Shown here: positions 28,222 to 36,772 of the stretch, piece by piece
Layout of the letters: each line of letters opens with the position of its first letter
Numbering within the stretch: position 1 is the first letter of the stretch
Assembly (NCBI RefSeq): GCF_029428875.1
Contig: NZ_JAJSOO010000001.1
Span: forward strand, 5,394,001 to 5,458,000
Source of the DNA: Streptomyces sp. JH34
Lineage (GTDB): Bacteria > Actinomycetota > Actinomycetes > Streptomycetales > Streptomycetaceae
DNA: 64,000 nt
Reading direction: 5' to 3'
Position numbers and translations under genes: made by a program
Notes under the pieces: generated by a model
What the model was told of the DNA's origin: nothing
The model's input: only the letters and a program-made list of their open reading frames with translations
Databases searched by the model: none

Positions 28222-29028
28222 ATGTCTCTCGCCGACCTGACCCTCGCCCGCTGGCGCGCCCTGGACACCGCGGCCGCCACCCGGTTCGCGGAGGAGGCCG
28301 CCCGCCGCGTGGACGGCCGTCTCCTGCGGGTGGAAGCCGCCCCGCACCTCGGTGGGACGCTGCACCGCGCCGTGATCGAGCGCGCCGGTGAGCGGTACGC
28401 CCTGATCCCCGGGGGTGAGGCGGCCATCGGCTTCGACGTGGACGCCTGGCAGCCGGCTCCCGAGCAGCTCGTCTCCTACCGGGAGGAGAGTCTGGCGGGA
28501 GGATTCGGCTTCGACGAGGACCCGCGTGTCCATCTCGCCCAGGTGATGACCCCGCCCCGCACAGCAGCCCTGCCCGCCGTGCTGATGGCGGTCGAGCCCC
28601 GTGAACTCCCCGAACTCCCGGCGCTGGTACCCGCCCTGCTGGCCGAGCAGGGTCTGCGGGTGCCGGAGCCCGACGAGTGGGAGCACGCCTGCGGGGCCGG
28701 TGCCGGCACGCTGTTCCGCTGGGGCGACGGCTTCCCGGCGGGCGTGGCCCCGTACGGAGCGGGCGACGGCCCCCACCGCCCGCCCAACGCCTTCGGGCTG
28801 CACATCGCCTTCGACGTCTACGACACCGCCGAGATGACATCGGACCCCGGTTCCGTATACGGCGGCGACGGGGGAGAGGCCGTCTGCGGCGGCTACGGAA
28901 CCCTCCTGGAATGGCTGCCGCTGGCCACCGCCAACCGCAACCCGTCCACGGCCGAATTCCTCTACGGCCCCGAGGGCGAGGGCATGTTCGAGGACTTCGG
29001 CGTGCGTCCCGTCATCGATCTGGACTGA
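28222..29028 (+). CDS. SUMF1/formylglycine-generating-enzyme-fold protein
   Basis: A 268-residue protein. The C-terminal part carries the SUMF1 (FGE/EgtB-like) pattern: VPEPDEWEHACGAGAGTLFRWG, then PPNAFGLHIAFDVYD, LEWLP and the closing GVRPVIDLD. The first 110 residues are an unrelated helical region. The copper-binding Cys pair of true formylglycine-generating enzymes is not recognisable, so a different or structural role is likely. It ends 143 bases before the oxygenase gene on the same strand and might belong to that cassette, but an apparent promoter region separates them. Confidence 0.65.
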   Translation: MSLADLTLARWRALDTAAATRFAEEAARRVDGRLLRVEAAPHLGGTLHRAVIERAGERYALIPGGEAAIGFDVDAWQPAPEQLVSYREESLAGGFGFDEDPRVHLAQVMTPPRTAALPAVLMAVEPRELPELPALVPALLAEQGLRVPEPDEWEHACGAGAGTLFRWGDGFPAGVAPYGAGDGPHRPPNAFGLHIAFDVYDTAEMTSDPGSVYGGDGGEAVCGGYGTLLEWLPLATANRNPSTAEFLYGPEGEGMFEDFGVRPVIDLD

Positions 29029-29078
29029 CGGGACACGGTGGGGAAGGGGCCCTGACCACTGCCCTTACGGGCCAGAAG

Positions 29079-29092
29079 TGTGACGTGTCACA
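29079..29092. promoter_or_regulatory. Palindrome upstream of the oxygenase cassette
   Basis: TGTGAC-GT-GTCACA is a perfect 6-bp inverted repeat, 80-93 bases before the oxygenase ATG at 29172. A second repeat, CAACTC (29120-29125) with GAGTTG (29141-29146), lies closer to the gene. Either could be an operator; no candidate regulator is adjacent. Confidence 0.45.
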
Positions 29093-29171
29093 GACAATGC
29101 GTCGGGGCTGTGGGAACTTCAACTCTGTTACTCATCAGTTGAGTTGCCGACGTGCGCGTGGAGAGGGTCGA

Positions 29172-30041
29172 ATGAGCACTCTGCAAGCCATCACGCTCGA
29201 CCAGGTGGTCGACACGGACCACTACCCCCTGTCGGACCCCGAAGGTACGGAAGCCCGCGCCGTGGTGGCGCGGGCGCGGCGCGAACTGGCCGAGGTGGGC
29301 TGCACCGTCCTGCCCGACTTCATCCGGCCCGAGCTGCACGAGGTACTGCGCCAGGAGTGCGCCGCCCTCGCCCCGCACGCGTACTTCGACGTCGAGACGG
29401 TCAACGTCTACAACATCGACGTGGACACGGACCTGCCCCAGGACCACCCCGGCAGGCGCACGTTCGAGCGCGGCAACGCGTTCGTCGCCCGCGACCGGAT
29501 CCCCGGCGGCTCCCTCATCAGCAGGCTCTACTCCCACGAGTCGTTCCGGCGCTTCGTCGCGGACTGCTTCGGACTGCCCCGGCTGTACGAGCTGGCCGAC
29601 CCGCTCTCCGGCCTCGTGCTCAACGTCGTACGGCCGGGCATGGAACACCCCTGGCACTTCGACACCAACGAGTACACGGTCAGCATGCTGACCCAGGACG
29701 CCGAGGAGGGCGGCTCCTTCGAGTACTGCCCGAACATCCGGTCCGCCGAGGACGAGCACTTCGACGACGTCCGGAACGTCCTGGACGGCCGCGGCGACCG
29801 GCAGCCGGAGCGCCTGCCCCTGCGGCCGGGAGACCTGCAGCTGTTCAAGGGCCGCTACTCGCTGCACCGGGTCAGCCCCGTCCGCGGCGGCCTCGCACGC
29901 CACAGCGCGATCTTCGCCTACAGCGAGCGCCCCGGCGTCATCGGGAGCGTGGCACGCACCCGTCAGCTCTTCGGCCGCGCACTGCCCGAACACCTGGCCG
30001 CGGAAGGGCGGGCCGTCCGGGGGGACCGGCTGCTGGACTGA
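29172..30041 (+). CDS. Fe(II)/2-oxoglutarate-dependent oxygenase
   Basis: A 289-residue non-haem iron oxygenase of the ArpA/phytanoyl-CoA-dioxygenase-like type. The iron ligands fit HPWHFDTNEYTV (His-x-Asp) and the distal His in RYSLHRVSPV. A downstream Arg (RHSAIF region) suits 2-oxoglutarate binding. Retention of the Asp argues for hydroxylation rather than the halogenation seen in BesD/HalD relatives, where that Asp is replaced. FEYCPNIRS and RPGDLQLFKG are family features. The ATG at 29172 has a GAGAGG site. It is the first gene of a cassette with a methyltransferase and a carnitine-type acyltransferase. Confidence 0.85.
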   Translation: MSTLQAITLDQVVDTDHYPLSDPEGTEARAVVARARRELAEVGCTVLPDFIRPELHEVLRQECAALAPHAYFDVETVNVYNIDVDTDLPQDHPGRRTFERGNAFVARDRIPGGSLISRLYSHESFRRFVADCFGLPRLYELADPLSGLVLNVVRPGMEHPWHFDTNEYTVSMLTQDAEEGGSFEYCPNIRSAEDEHFDDVRNVLDGRGDRQPERLPLRPGDLQLFKGRYSLHRVSPVRGGLARHSAIFAYSERPGVIGSVARTRQLFGRALPEHLAAEGRAVRGDRLLD

Positions 30042-30093
30042 GGCCCCGGGAACGGTTCCAGACACTGCCACGCGCCCCACCGAGGAGAAGACC

Positions 30094-30904
30094 TTGCGTC
30101 TCGACGCGTCCGGAAAAGTCTCGTTGGACCACATCTACACCGCGCCCGACCCCCGCACCTACTTCCAGGTGCTGCGCCCGCTCGGCTACCACGTCCCCCA
30201 GCTCGCCAAGCCCTGGTTCGACAAGATCGTCAAGGAGTACCGGGAGACCGAGCACGTGGCCGTACCCCACGTGCTGGACATCGGCTGCTCGTACGGGATC
30301 AACGCGGCCCTGCTCAAGTACGACCTCACGATGGACGAGCTGTACGCGCGCTACGACGGCAGCGGCCCCCGCGTCCCGTGCCGGACTGCTGGAGCGCGAC
30401 CGGGACCTCGCACGCTCCCGCCACCCCGCGCACCCGCTGCGCTTCACCGGCCTGGACGCGTCCACCGGCGCCCTGGCCTACGCCCACGAGGCGGGATTCC
30501 TCGACGCCACCGTCAACGCCGACCTCGAGGCGAACGACCCCACACCCGCCCAGCGGGACCTGCTCGCCGGGACCGATCTGGTGATCTCGACGGGATGCGT
30601 CGGCTACGTCACCGAGCGCACCCTCACCCGTGTCGTCCGCGCGCAGGACGGCCGCCTCCCCTGGATGGCGCACTTCGTCCTGCGCATGTTCCCGTTCGAC
30701 CCCGTGGAGGAGGCCCTCGACGAGCTGGGCTACCGCACGGTCCGGGTCGACGAGCTCTTCAAGCAGCGGCGGTTCGCCGGTCCGCAGGAACAGCGCGGAG
30801 TCCTGGACAACATGGCCGCCGCCGGACTCGACGCGAGCGGGCTGGAGGAGGACGGCTGGCTCTACGCTCAGCTCTACCTCTCCAGGCCGTCCCGGCACCG
30901 ATAG
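30094..30904 (+). pseudogene. Class I SAM methyltransferase with a frameshift
   Basis: Two overlapping frames encode one methyltransferase of about 270 residues. Frame one (TTG 30094 with GAGGAGAAG upstream) holds the N-terminus and SAM motif I (HVLDIGCSYGINAALL). Frame two continues with GLLERDRDLARSRHPAHP, LRFTGLDASTGALAYAHEAG (motif II), ISTGCVGYVTE (motif IV) and ends YLSRPSRHR. Removing one C from the CCCCC run at 30366-30370 joins them cleanly as YDGSGPASRAGLLERD. This is a recent indel or an assembly error; everything else is intact. It may N- or O-methylate the cassette's substrate. Confidence 0.75.
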
Positions 30905-30940
30905 TCCCCACCACCCCCACTCACCGAGAAGAGAGCCGCA

Positions 30941-32752
30941 TTGAACGTCAGTCAGGAAGCAGCAGCCGGCGCGACCTTCGCCCGTGAAGGGAGCCTCCCG
31001 CGTGTGCCCCTGCCCACGCTCGAGGCGAGCTGCGAACGGTTCCTCGCCTGGTGCGCCCCTCTGCTGACCGCGGAGGAGAGGGCGGCGACGGAGGCCGAGG
31101 TCGCCGCCTTCCTGCGCCCCGGCGGCCCCGGCCGCACCCTGCACGCGGCACTGGAGGAATACGACGCGACGGAGGGCGTGCACAGCTGGCTCGACACCTT
31201 CTGGCCGTACCGTTACCTCGGCCGCCGGGACCGGATCGCGCTCAACGCCAACTTCTTCTTCCTCTTCCAGGACACCGGGGAGGGACAGCTCGACCGCGCC
31301 GCAGGTCTCGTGGCGGGCGCGCTCCACTACAAGCGGCGGCTCGACGAAGGGCTGATCGCACCGGTCGAGCAGCGTGGCGTGCCCCAGTCGATGGTGCAGA
31401 ACCAGTACCTCTTCTCCACGACCCGCATCCCCGGGGTACCGCTGGACACGGTGCGCGCCCCCTACGGCGAGCAGGCACCCGGCCCCTCCACCGCGCGGCA
31501 CATCGTCGTCTTCTTCCGGGGCACGATGTTCCGGCTGGACGTGATCGGACCGGACGGCGCCCCGCACAGCCTCGACGAGATCGAGGCCGGGCTGCGCGCC
31601 GTCACCAAGGCCGACGTGCACACGGCCGAGGAGGACCGGGCGGGCCACCTCACCACCATGGCGCGAGCCGAATGGGCGGCCGCCCGCGCGTCCCTCGCCG
31701 ACGGCCACCCCGGGAACGCCCGGACGCTGGACGACATCGAGACGGCCCTCTTCTGCGTCTGCCTGGAGGACTTCGCACCCGAGGACACCCAGACGGCTTG
31801 CGACGAACTGCTGCACGGGGACCGCGGCAACCGCTGGTTCGACAAGGCCGTCTCCTTCGTCGTCTTCGCGGACGGCCGGGCCGGCATCAACGTCGAGCAC
31901 TGCGAGCTGGACGGGACGACCGTCCTCAGCTTCACCGACGCCCTGCTCGGCACTCCGCCGGACGAACACTCCCGCGGGTCCGGGGCACGCCCCCAGGGCG
32001 AACCGGTGCCGCGGCCGCTGACCTTCGCGCTGGACGCCTCACTGCGCGCGCGGGTGCGCTCCGCGGCCGAGGAGTTCGCCGCGTACGGCAACGACACCGC
32101 GACCCGCACCGTGTCGTTCGGCGACTTCGGGAGCACGGCCGCCAAGGCGCTCGGAGTCTCCCCGGACGCCTTCGTCCAGGCCGCCTACCAGCTGGCCCAC
32201 CAGCGGGCGAAGGGCCGTCTGGGAGCGACGTACGAGTCGATCGCGACCCGCCAGTACCGCCACGGCCGCACCGAGGCCATGCGTGTGGTCACCCCCGAGA
32301 CGCCCGTGTTCGTCGCGGCGATGGACGACCCCGGGGCCGGCCGCGACACCCGCCGCGCCGCGTTCCGGGCCGCAGCCGCGGCCCATGTGGCGCGCGCGAA
32401 GGAATGCCAGGCGGGCGAGGCCCCCGAGCAGCACCTCTGGGAGCTGGAACTCATCCAGCGCCGCCGCGGCGAGGAACTCGGAGTGCGTGAACAGCCCGCC
32501 CTGTACCGCTCACCGGGCTGGCTCACCATGCGGGACGACTACCTGAGCACCAGCTCCGCGCCGTCCGAGAACATCCAGTACTTCGGCTTCGGCTCCACGA
32601 GCAGCACGTGCATCGGCATCGCCTACGTCCTGCTCCCGAACCGCTTCAACCTCTACCTGAGCACACCACGCGCGGTGGCCGGCCAGATGCACGCCTTCGC
32701 GGACCACCTGCGCGAGGCGGTCGCGGAACTGCGCGATCTGCTGACGGACTGA
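30941..32752 (+). CDS. Choline/carnitine O-acyltransferase family protein
   Basis: A 603-residue acyl-CoA:alcohol acyltransferase of the carnitine acetyltransferase family, rare in bacteria. Recognisable features are SMVQNQYLFSTTRIPG near residue 155, HIVVFFRGTMFRLD, NRWFDKAVSFVVFADG, and the catalytic His320 in NVEHCELDG. The alcohol-binding segments include GATYESIATRQYRHGRTEAMR-like (with HGRTE) and the C-terminal YLSTSSAPSENIQYFGFG, matching the STSQ region that contacts the trimethylammonium group in carnitine enzymes. Length is typical. TTG 30941 is supported by GAGAAGAGAG. It follows the methyltransferase by 36 bases. The natural acceptor is unknown. Confidence 0.88.
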   Translation: MNVSQEAAAGATFAREGSLPRVPLPTLEASCERFLAWCAPLLTAEERAATEAEVAAFLRPGGPGRTLHAALEEYDATEGVHSWLDTFWPYRYLGRRDRIALNANFFFLFQDTGEGQLDRAAGLVAGALHYKRRLDEGLIAPVEQRGVPQSMVQNQYLFSTTRIPGVPLDTVRAPYGEQAPGPSTARHIVVFFRGTMFRLDVIGPDGAPHSLDEIEAGLRAVTKADVHTAEEDRAGHLTTMARAEWAAARASLADGHPGNARTLDDIETALFCVCLEDFAPEDTQTACDELLHGDRGNRWFDKAVSFVVFADGRAGINVEHCELDGTTVLSFTDALLGTPPDEHSRGSGARPQGEPVPRPLTFALDASLRARVRSAAEEFAAYGNDTATRTVSFGDFGSTAAKALGVSPDAFVQAAYQLAHQRAKGRLGATYESIATRQYRHGRTEAMRVVTPETPVFVAAMDDPGAGRDTRRAAFRAAAAAHVARAKECQAGEAPEQHLWELELIQRRRGEELGVREQPALYRSPGWLTMRDDYLSTSSAPSENIQYFGFGSTSSTCIGIAYVLLPNRFNLYLSTPRAVAGQMHAFADHLREAVAELRDLLTD

Positions 32753-32818
32753 TCCGGCCGGGGGAGGGGCGGGCCGGCACCGCACGTATCTTGGGGGCCC
32801 GGCCGACGAGGGACAGAC

Positions 32819-33424
32819 ATGCATGCCACCGCCACGCCCTTCACCCTGCACCACTGGACGGAGCACCCGCACCGCGAACGGCGGTACTTCGGCTGGCGGG
32901 GGACCTCGCCGGACTTCGGCGACATACAGGTGAGGTACCCCGCACCGCCGCATCTGCCGAACGCGCGCACGGCGGAGGCGCGGGGCGGGTTCCTGCCCGT
33001 GGCCACCTTCGAATCGCGCGGGGCGTACATGGACGAGCTCGTGCAGCCGACACTGAACGGGGCGACGCTGCGCGTCGGTGACGCCCTGGTCCACCTGCGC
33101 AGGAACCGCTGGGCGATGACCCGTCGAGGGCGCTCCCTGCACATGCGGTACCTCGGCGACCGGTACAGGCTGACCGCGCTCGACCGCCGTGACTTCACCG
33201 TCACCAGGGAGGCGGACGCGGAGAGCCCCGGAGCGGTCGTCACGGTGACGCAGTCCGGCTTCGGGAAGCGGAAGCACCTCACGGTGAGGACGAAGGGCCC
33301 GGCCGTCCCGGCGGACATCGCGCTCGCCGCCCTCTTCTCCGGCGTCGACAGATCCGTCCTCACCCGCCGGGGCGCCGTACGGGCCGGCTTCTCCCGGGTG
33401 TTCCACGCGTGGGCGGACTCCTAG
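32819..33424 (+). CDS. Hypothetical soluble protein
   Basis: A 201-residue protein with many Arg residues and alternating beta-type segments (LRVGDALVHLRRNRWAMTRRG, RYRLTALDRRDFTVTREAD, AVVTVTQSGFGKRKHLTVRTKG). It ends with a helical tail (ALFSGVDRSVLTRRGAVRAG). No signal peptide, membrane helix or catalytic motif is recognised. It begins 66 bases after the acyltransferase on the same strand without an obvious terminator, so it may be transcribed with the cassette, but nothing ties it functionally. Confidence 0.7.
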   Translation: MHATATPFTLHHWTEHPHRERRYFGWRGTSPDFGDIQVRYPAPPHLPNARTAEARGGFLPVATFESRGAYMDELVQPTLNGATLRVGDALVHLRRNRWAMTRRGRSLHMRYLGDRYRLTALDRRDFTVTREADAESPGAVVTVTQSGFGKRKHLTVRTKGPAVPADIALAALFSGVDRSVLTRRGAVRAGFSRVFHAWADS

Positions 33425-33452
33425 CAGCCCCTGCCCGGTGTCGCGCTCACGG

Positions 33453-33488
33453 CGAAGGCCGCCGCCCCTCGCGGGACGACGGCCTTCG
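33453..33488. terminator. Terminator between convergent genes upstream of glnA 3' end
   Basis: CGAAGGCCG (33453-33461) pairs with CGGCCTTCG (33480-33488) across an 18-nt loop, between the stops at 33424 and 33504; it probably serves both strands. Confidence 0.65.
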
Positions 33489-33503
33489 TGCGGTATCCGC
33501 GCT

Positions 33504-34913
33504 CTAGAGGTCGAAGTACAGCTCGAACTCGTGCGGGTGCGGGCGCAGCTGGATCGGGGCGATCTCGTTGGTGCGCTTGTAGTCGATCCACGTCTCGATC
33601 AGGTCGGGCGTGAAGACGCCGCCGGCCTGGAGGTACTCGTGGTCGGCCTCGAGCGCGTCGAGGACCGCCGGGAGCGAGGTCGGGACCTGCTGGACGCCCG
33701 CGTGCTCCTCGGGGGCCAGCTCGTAGAGGTCCTTGTCGATCGGCTCCGGCGGCTCGATCTTGTTCTTGACGCCGTCCAGGCCGGCCATCAGCAGCGCCGA
33801 GAACGCCAGGTACGGGTTGGACGACGGGTCCGGGGCGCGGAACTCGACGCGCTTCGCCTTCGGGTTCGAGCCCGTGATCGGGATGCGCATCGCGGCGGAG
33901 CGGTTGCGCTGCGAGTACACCATGTTGACCGGCGCCTCGAAGCCCGGGACCAGGCGGTGGTAGGAGTTCACCGTCGGGTTGGTGAACGCCAGCAGCGACG
34001 GGGCGTGCTTCAGGATGCCGCCGATGTAGTAGCGCGCCATGTCCGAGAGGCCCGCGTAGCCCTGCTCGTCGTAGAACAGCGGGGAGCCGCCGGACCACAG
34101 GGACTGGTGGACGTGCATGCCCGAGCCGTTGTCACCGAAGATCGGCTTCGGCATGAAGGTCGCGGTCTTGCCGTTGCGCCAGGCGACGTTCTTCACGATG
34201 TACTTGAAGAGCATCAGGTCGTCGGCCGCGGCGAGCAGCGTGTTGAACTTGTAGTTGATCTCGGCCTGGCCGGCGGTGCCGACCTCGTGGTGCTGGCGCT
34301 CGACCTGGAGGCCGTTCTTGTCCAGCTCCATGGAGATCTCGGCGCGCAGGTCGGCGAAGTGGTCGACCGGCGGCGTCGGGAAGTAGCCGCCCTTGTAGCG
34401 GACCTTGTAACCACGGTTGTTCTCGACCGCACCGGTGTTCCAGGCGCCGGCCTCGGAGTCGATGTGGTAGAAGCTCTCGTTCGCCGACGTCTGGAAGCGG
34501 ACGTTGTCGAAGACGTAGAACTCCGCCTCGGGGCCGAAGAACGCCGTGTCGGCGATGCCGGTGGAGGCGAGGTAGGCCTCGGCCTTCTTGGCCACGTTCC
34601 GCGGGTCACGGCTGTACTGCTCGCCCGTGATCGGGTCGTGGATGAAGAAGTTGATGTTCACGGTCTTGTCGCGGCGGAACGGGTCGACACGAGCCGTCGA
34701 CAGGTCCGCGCGCAGCGCCATGTCCGACTCGTGGATCGCCTGGAAGCCGCGGATCGACGAGCCGTCGAAAGCCAGTTCCTCGGCCGGGTCGAAGGACGCC
34801 GCAGGGATCGTGAAGTGCTGCATCACACCCGGCAGGTCGCAGAACCGGACGTCGACGAACTTGACGTCGTTGTCAGCGATGTACTTCTGGACTTCGTCGG
34901 CGTTCTGGAACAT
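33504..34913 (-). CDS. glnA: Glutamine synthetase type I
   Basis: A 469-residue dodecameric GSI-beta enzyme joining glutamate and ammonium with ATP. Visible signatures are CDLPGVMQHFTIPA, DGSSIRGF, the metal site GPEAEFYVFD, NGSGMHVHQSLW, and the adenylylation loop DKDLYELAPEEH with Tyr397 exactly at the classical position. Activity should therefore be tuned by GlnE-type adenylylation as well as by transcription. The ATG at 34913 has an AGGAGGAG site; the longer upstream frame lacks one. A GlnR box lies 99-136 bases upstream. Confidence 0.98.
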   Translation of the reverse strand: MFQNADEVQKYIADNDVKFVDVRFCDLPGVMQHFTIPAASFDPAEELAFDGSSIRGFQAIHESDMALRADLSTARVDPFRRDKTVNINFFIHDPITGEQYSRDPRNVAKKAEAYLASTGIADTAFFGPEAEFYVFDNVRFQTSANESFYHIDSEAGAWNTGAVENNRGYKVRYKGGYFPTPPVDHFADLRAEISMELDKNGLQVERQHHEVGTAGQAEINYKFNTLLAAADDLMLFKYIVKNVAWRNGKTATFMPKPIFGDNGSGMHVHQSLWSGGSPLFYDEQGYAGLSDMARYYIGGILKHAPSLLAFTNPTVNSYHRLVPGFEAPVNMVYSQRNRSAAMRIPITGSNPKAKRVEFRAPDPSSNPYLAFSALLMAGLDGVKNKIEPPEPIDKDLYELAPEEHAGVQQVPTSLPAVLDALEADHEYLQAGGVFTPDLIETWIDYKRTNEIAPIQLRPHPHEFELYFDL

Positions 34914-34995
34914 CCAACTCCTCCTACTCCCGACCCGGGAAAGGGCGGGGTTGCAGCTCGTCTGTGTGGCCAGTGCGGTGGCGCACGCTGGACCG

Positions 34996-35049
34996 ACCAT
35001 AGGCAGACGGCATTTCTCCAGCATGACCCATTTGTTTCGCACAAGTTAA
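34996..35049 (-). promoter_or_regulatory. glnA promoter with GlnR binding site
   Basis: On the minus strand, TTAAC (35045-35049), GAAAC (35034-35038), GTCAT (35023-35027) and GAAAT (35012-35016) are each separated by six bases, the GlnR box layout. A TATGGT -10 element lies ten bases further downstream (34996-35001), placing GlnR where it could activate or repress this promoter. Confidence 0.85.
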
Positions 35050-35134
35050 CCAGCCCGGTCGCGGGCGGCACCTCAGCGACGTGTTCCGTGCCCCGCCCGG
35101 CCAGGTGCAAACGTGGGCGCAGTACCGTGGACGG

Positions 35135-35602
35135 GTGGACAACAGGCGAGCAATCGGATCGTGGCTCTCGGGGCCGCGCGCGGCGGCCGAGGAGATGGGC
35201 GCCGACTTCGGTCACCGGGGCGAGCGCCTCGGTCTGCCCCGGGAGGGCCCGGGGTCCGTGGCTCCGCTCGGCCGGCGCTTCGGGGCGCTCTTCATCGACT
35301 GGGCCGTGAGCATGCTGATCGCATACGGGCTGCTCGCTCGGGGTGACCAGCAGGCGGCGGGGAACTGGGCGCTCGCCGTCTTCCTCGTCATGAGCCTGCT
35401 GACGGTCGGAACCGTGGGTTCCACACCGGGCAAGCGCATCCTCGGCCTGCGGGTCATCGCCGAGGACGGCGGGCGGCTCGGCGTCGTACGGGTCGCCCTG
35501 CGGAGCGTGCTGCTCCTCCTGGTGATCCCCGCCATCGTCTGGGACCGGGACAGCCGCGGCCTCCACGACCGCCTCGCCCGCGCCGTGCAGGTCCGTATCT
35601 GA
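35135..35602 (+). CDS. RDD-family membrane protein
   Basis: A 155-residue membrane protein. After a soluble N-terminus (about 50 residues), the RDD motif appears as GRRFGALFIDWAVSMLIAYGLL. A second helix is ALAVFLVMSLLTVG with the family's TPGKRILGLRV, and a third is VLLLLVIPAIVWD followed by GLHDRLARAV. These are the usual three helices. RDD proteins are of uncertain function (some affect ion or solute transport). GTG 35135 is the likely start. It is divergent from glnA. Confidence 0.85.
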   Translation: MDNRRAIGSWLSGPRAAAEEMGADFGHRGERLGLPREGPGSVAPLGRRFGALFIDWAVSMLIAYGLLARGDQQAAGNWALAVFLVMSLLTVGTVGSTPGKRILGLRVIAEDGGRLGVVRVALRSVLLLLVIPAIVWDRDSRGLHDRLARAVQVRI

Positions 35603-35658
35603 CCACCGCGGGCGGCGTCCGCACGGTGAGACGGCTCCGTGAAAGAGGCACCCGAAAC

Positions 35659-35705
35659 GCGGAGAGCGGCCCCGGACGATCGACTCGTCCGGGGCCGCTC
35701 TCCGC
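35659..35705. terminator. Very long bidirectional terminator
   Basis: A perfect 21-bp inverted repeat (35659-35679 with 35685-35705) with a 5-nt loop, centred between the convergent RDD and DUF4191 genes. It is the longest stem in the window. Confidence 0.9.
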
Positions 35706-35719
35706 TCGTACGTGCTCGG

Positions 35720-36427
35720 TCAGCGCATCTTTCCGCCGCGCGGCATCCGCATGCCCTTCGGCATCGGGCCCTTGGGCAGCGGCATGTTGCTCATCAGGTC
35801 GCCCATCGCCCTGAGCCGGTCGTTGGCCGCGGTCACCTGCGGGCCGGTGAGGACCCGCGGAAGCTTCAGCATCGTGGTGCGCACCTTCTTCAGCGGCACC
35901 TGGCCCTCGCCGTCACCGACGATGATGTCGTGCACCGGTACGTCCACGACGATGCGGGCCATCCGCTTCTTCTCGGCCGCCAGCAGGCTCTTCACCCGGT
36001 TCGGGTTGCCCTCGGCCACCAGCACGATGCCCGCCTTGCCGACGGCCCGGTGGACGACGTCCTGGCTGCGGTTCATCGCGACGGCCGGAGTGGTCGTCCA
36101 CCCGCGGCCCACCCGGTCCAGCACCGCCGCGGCGGCGCCCGGCTGGCCCTCCATCTGACCGAAGGCCGCCCGCTCGGCACGCCGTCCGAAGATGATCGCC
36201 ATCGCGAGGAAGGCCAGGACGAAGCCCAGGATTCCCGCGTAGACAGGGTGACCGATCAGGAAACCGATGGCGAGGAGGACACCGAAGGTGATGATTCCCA
36301 CACCCGCGACGACGAGACCCACCTTGGGGTCCGACCGCCTGGTCATCTTGTAGGTCAGGGCGATCTGCTTGAGCCGCCCCGCGTTCTCGGCGCTGTCCGC
36401 GCCTTCAGTGTTTGCCTTCCTCGCCAT
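35720..36427 (-). CDS. DUF4191 membrane protein
   Basis: A 235-residue actinobacterial DUF4191 protein. A short N-terminal cytoplasmic segment includes RLKQIALTYKMTRRSDPKVG. Two membrane helices (about residues 37-55 and 61-80) are followed by a soluble C-terminal domain with RGWTTTPAVAMNRSQDVVHRAVGKAGIVLVAEG. The tail is Met/Pro/Lys/Gly-rich. The function is unknown; position near lipoate synthesis genes is conserved in Streptomyces as far as I recall. Confidence 0.88.
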   Translation of the reverse strand: MARKANTEGADSAENAGRLKQIALTYKMTRRSDPKVGLVVAGVGIITFGVLLAIGFLIGHPVYAGILGFVLAFLAMAIIFGRRAERAAFGQMEGQPGAAAAVLDRVGRGWTTTPAVAMNRSQDVVHRAVGKAGIVLVAEGNPNRVKSLLAAEKKRMARIVVDVPVHDIIVGDGEGQVPLKKVRTTMLKLPRVLTGPQVTAANDRLRAMGDLMSNMPLPKGPMPKGMRMPRGGKMR

Positions 36428-36457
36428 GTAGCGAAGTTTACGTGGCGCGGGAGTGAC

Positions 36458-36658
36458 CTAGGAACGGTGGTCGGCCACAGCCTTCAGCACGTGCTCCGCC
36501 TCGACCCGGTCCTGCGCCCTGCGGCGGTCCTCGAGGACCGCCGTCCAGGCGTTGCGGCGGGCGGTGCGCTGGCCGCTGCTCATCAGCAGCGACTCGACCG
36601 CGCGGAGCGCGGTGGTGACGGTCGGGATCGTGTTGGCTCGTACCGGTGCGGCGTGCAT
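36458..36658 (-). CDS. Small conserved-type protein (66 residues)
   Basis: A 66-residue highly charged protein: an N-terminal MHAAPVRANTIPTVTTALR, then a helical stretch with SGQRTARRNAWTAVLEDRR, ending LKAVADHRS. No known domain. The start at 36658 is preceded by a GAGGGG site, and a clear TTGACC/TAACAC promoter lies about 115-143 bases upstream. I cannot assign a function; it may be a small regulatory or stress protein. Confidence 0.7.
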   Translation of the reverse strand: MHAAPVRANTIPTVTTALRAVESLLMSSGQRTARRNAWTAVLEDRRRAQDRVEAEHVLKAVADHRS

Positions 36659-36772
36659 CGTGGGTGTTCCCCCTCGGAGCGGATGCGCGCGTCCGGCGCG
36701 CACTGGGTAGCGGGAAGCAATGACGGCGGCGGCTGCGGGAGCCATCGCGTGTGTACCTAGGGTCACTGCTCG

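Noticed and set aside
29086..29112. A second TGTCACA that might be an ECF41 promoter
   Set aside because: The base quartet after 16 bases is TGTG rather than CGTC/TGTC, and the sequence is better explained as half of a TGTGAC-GT-GTCACA palindrome.
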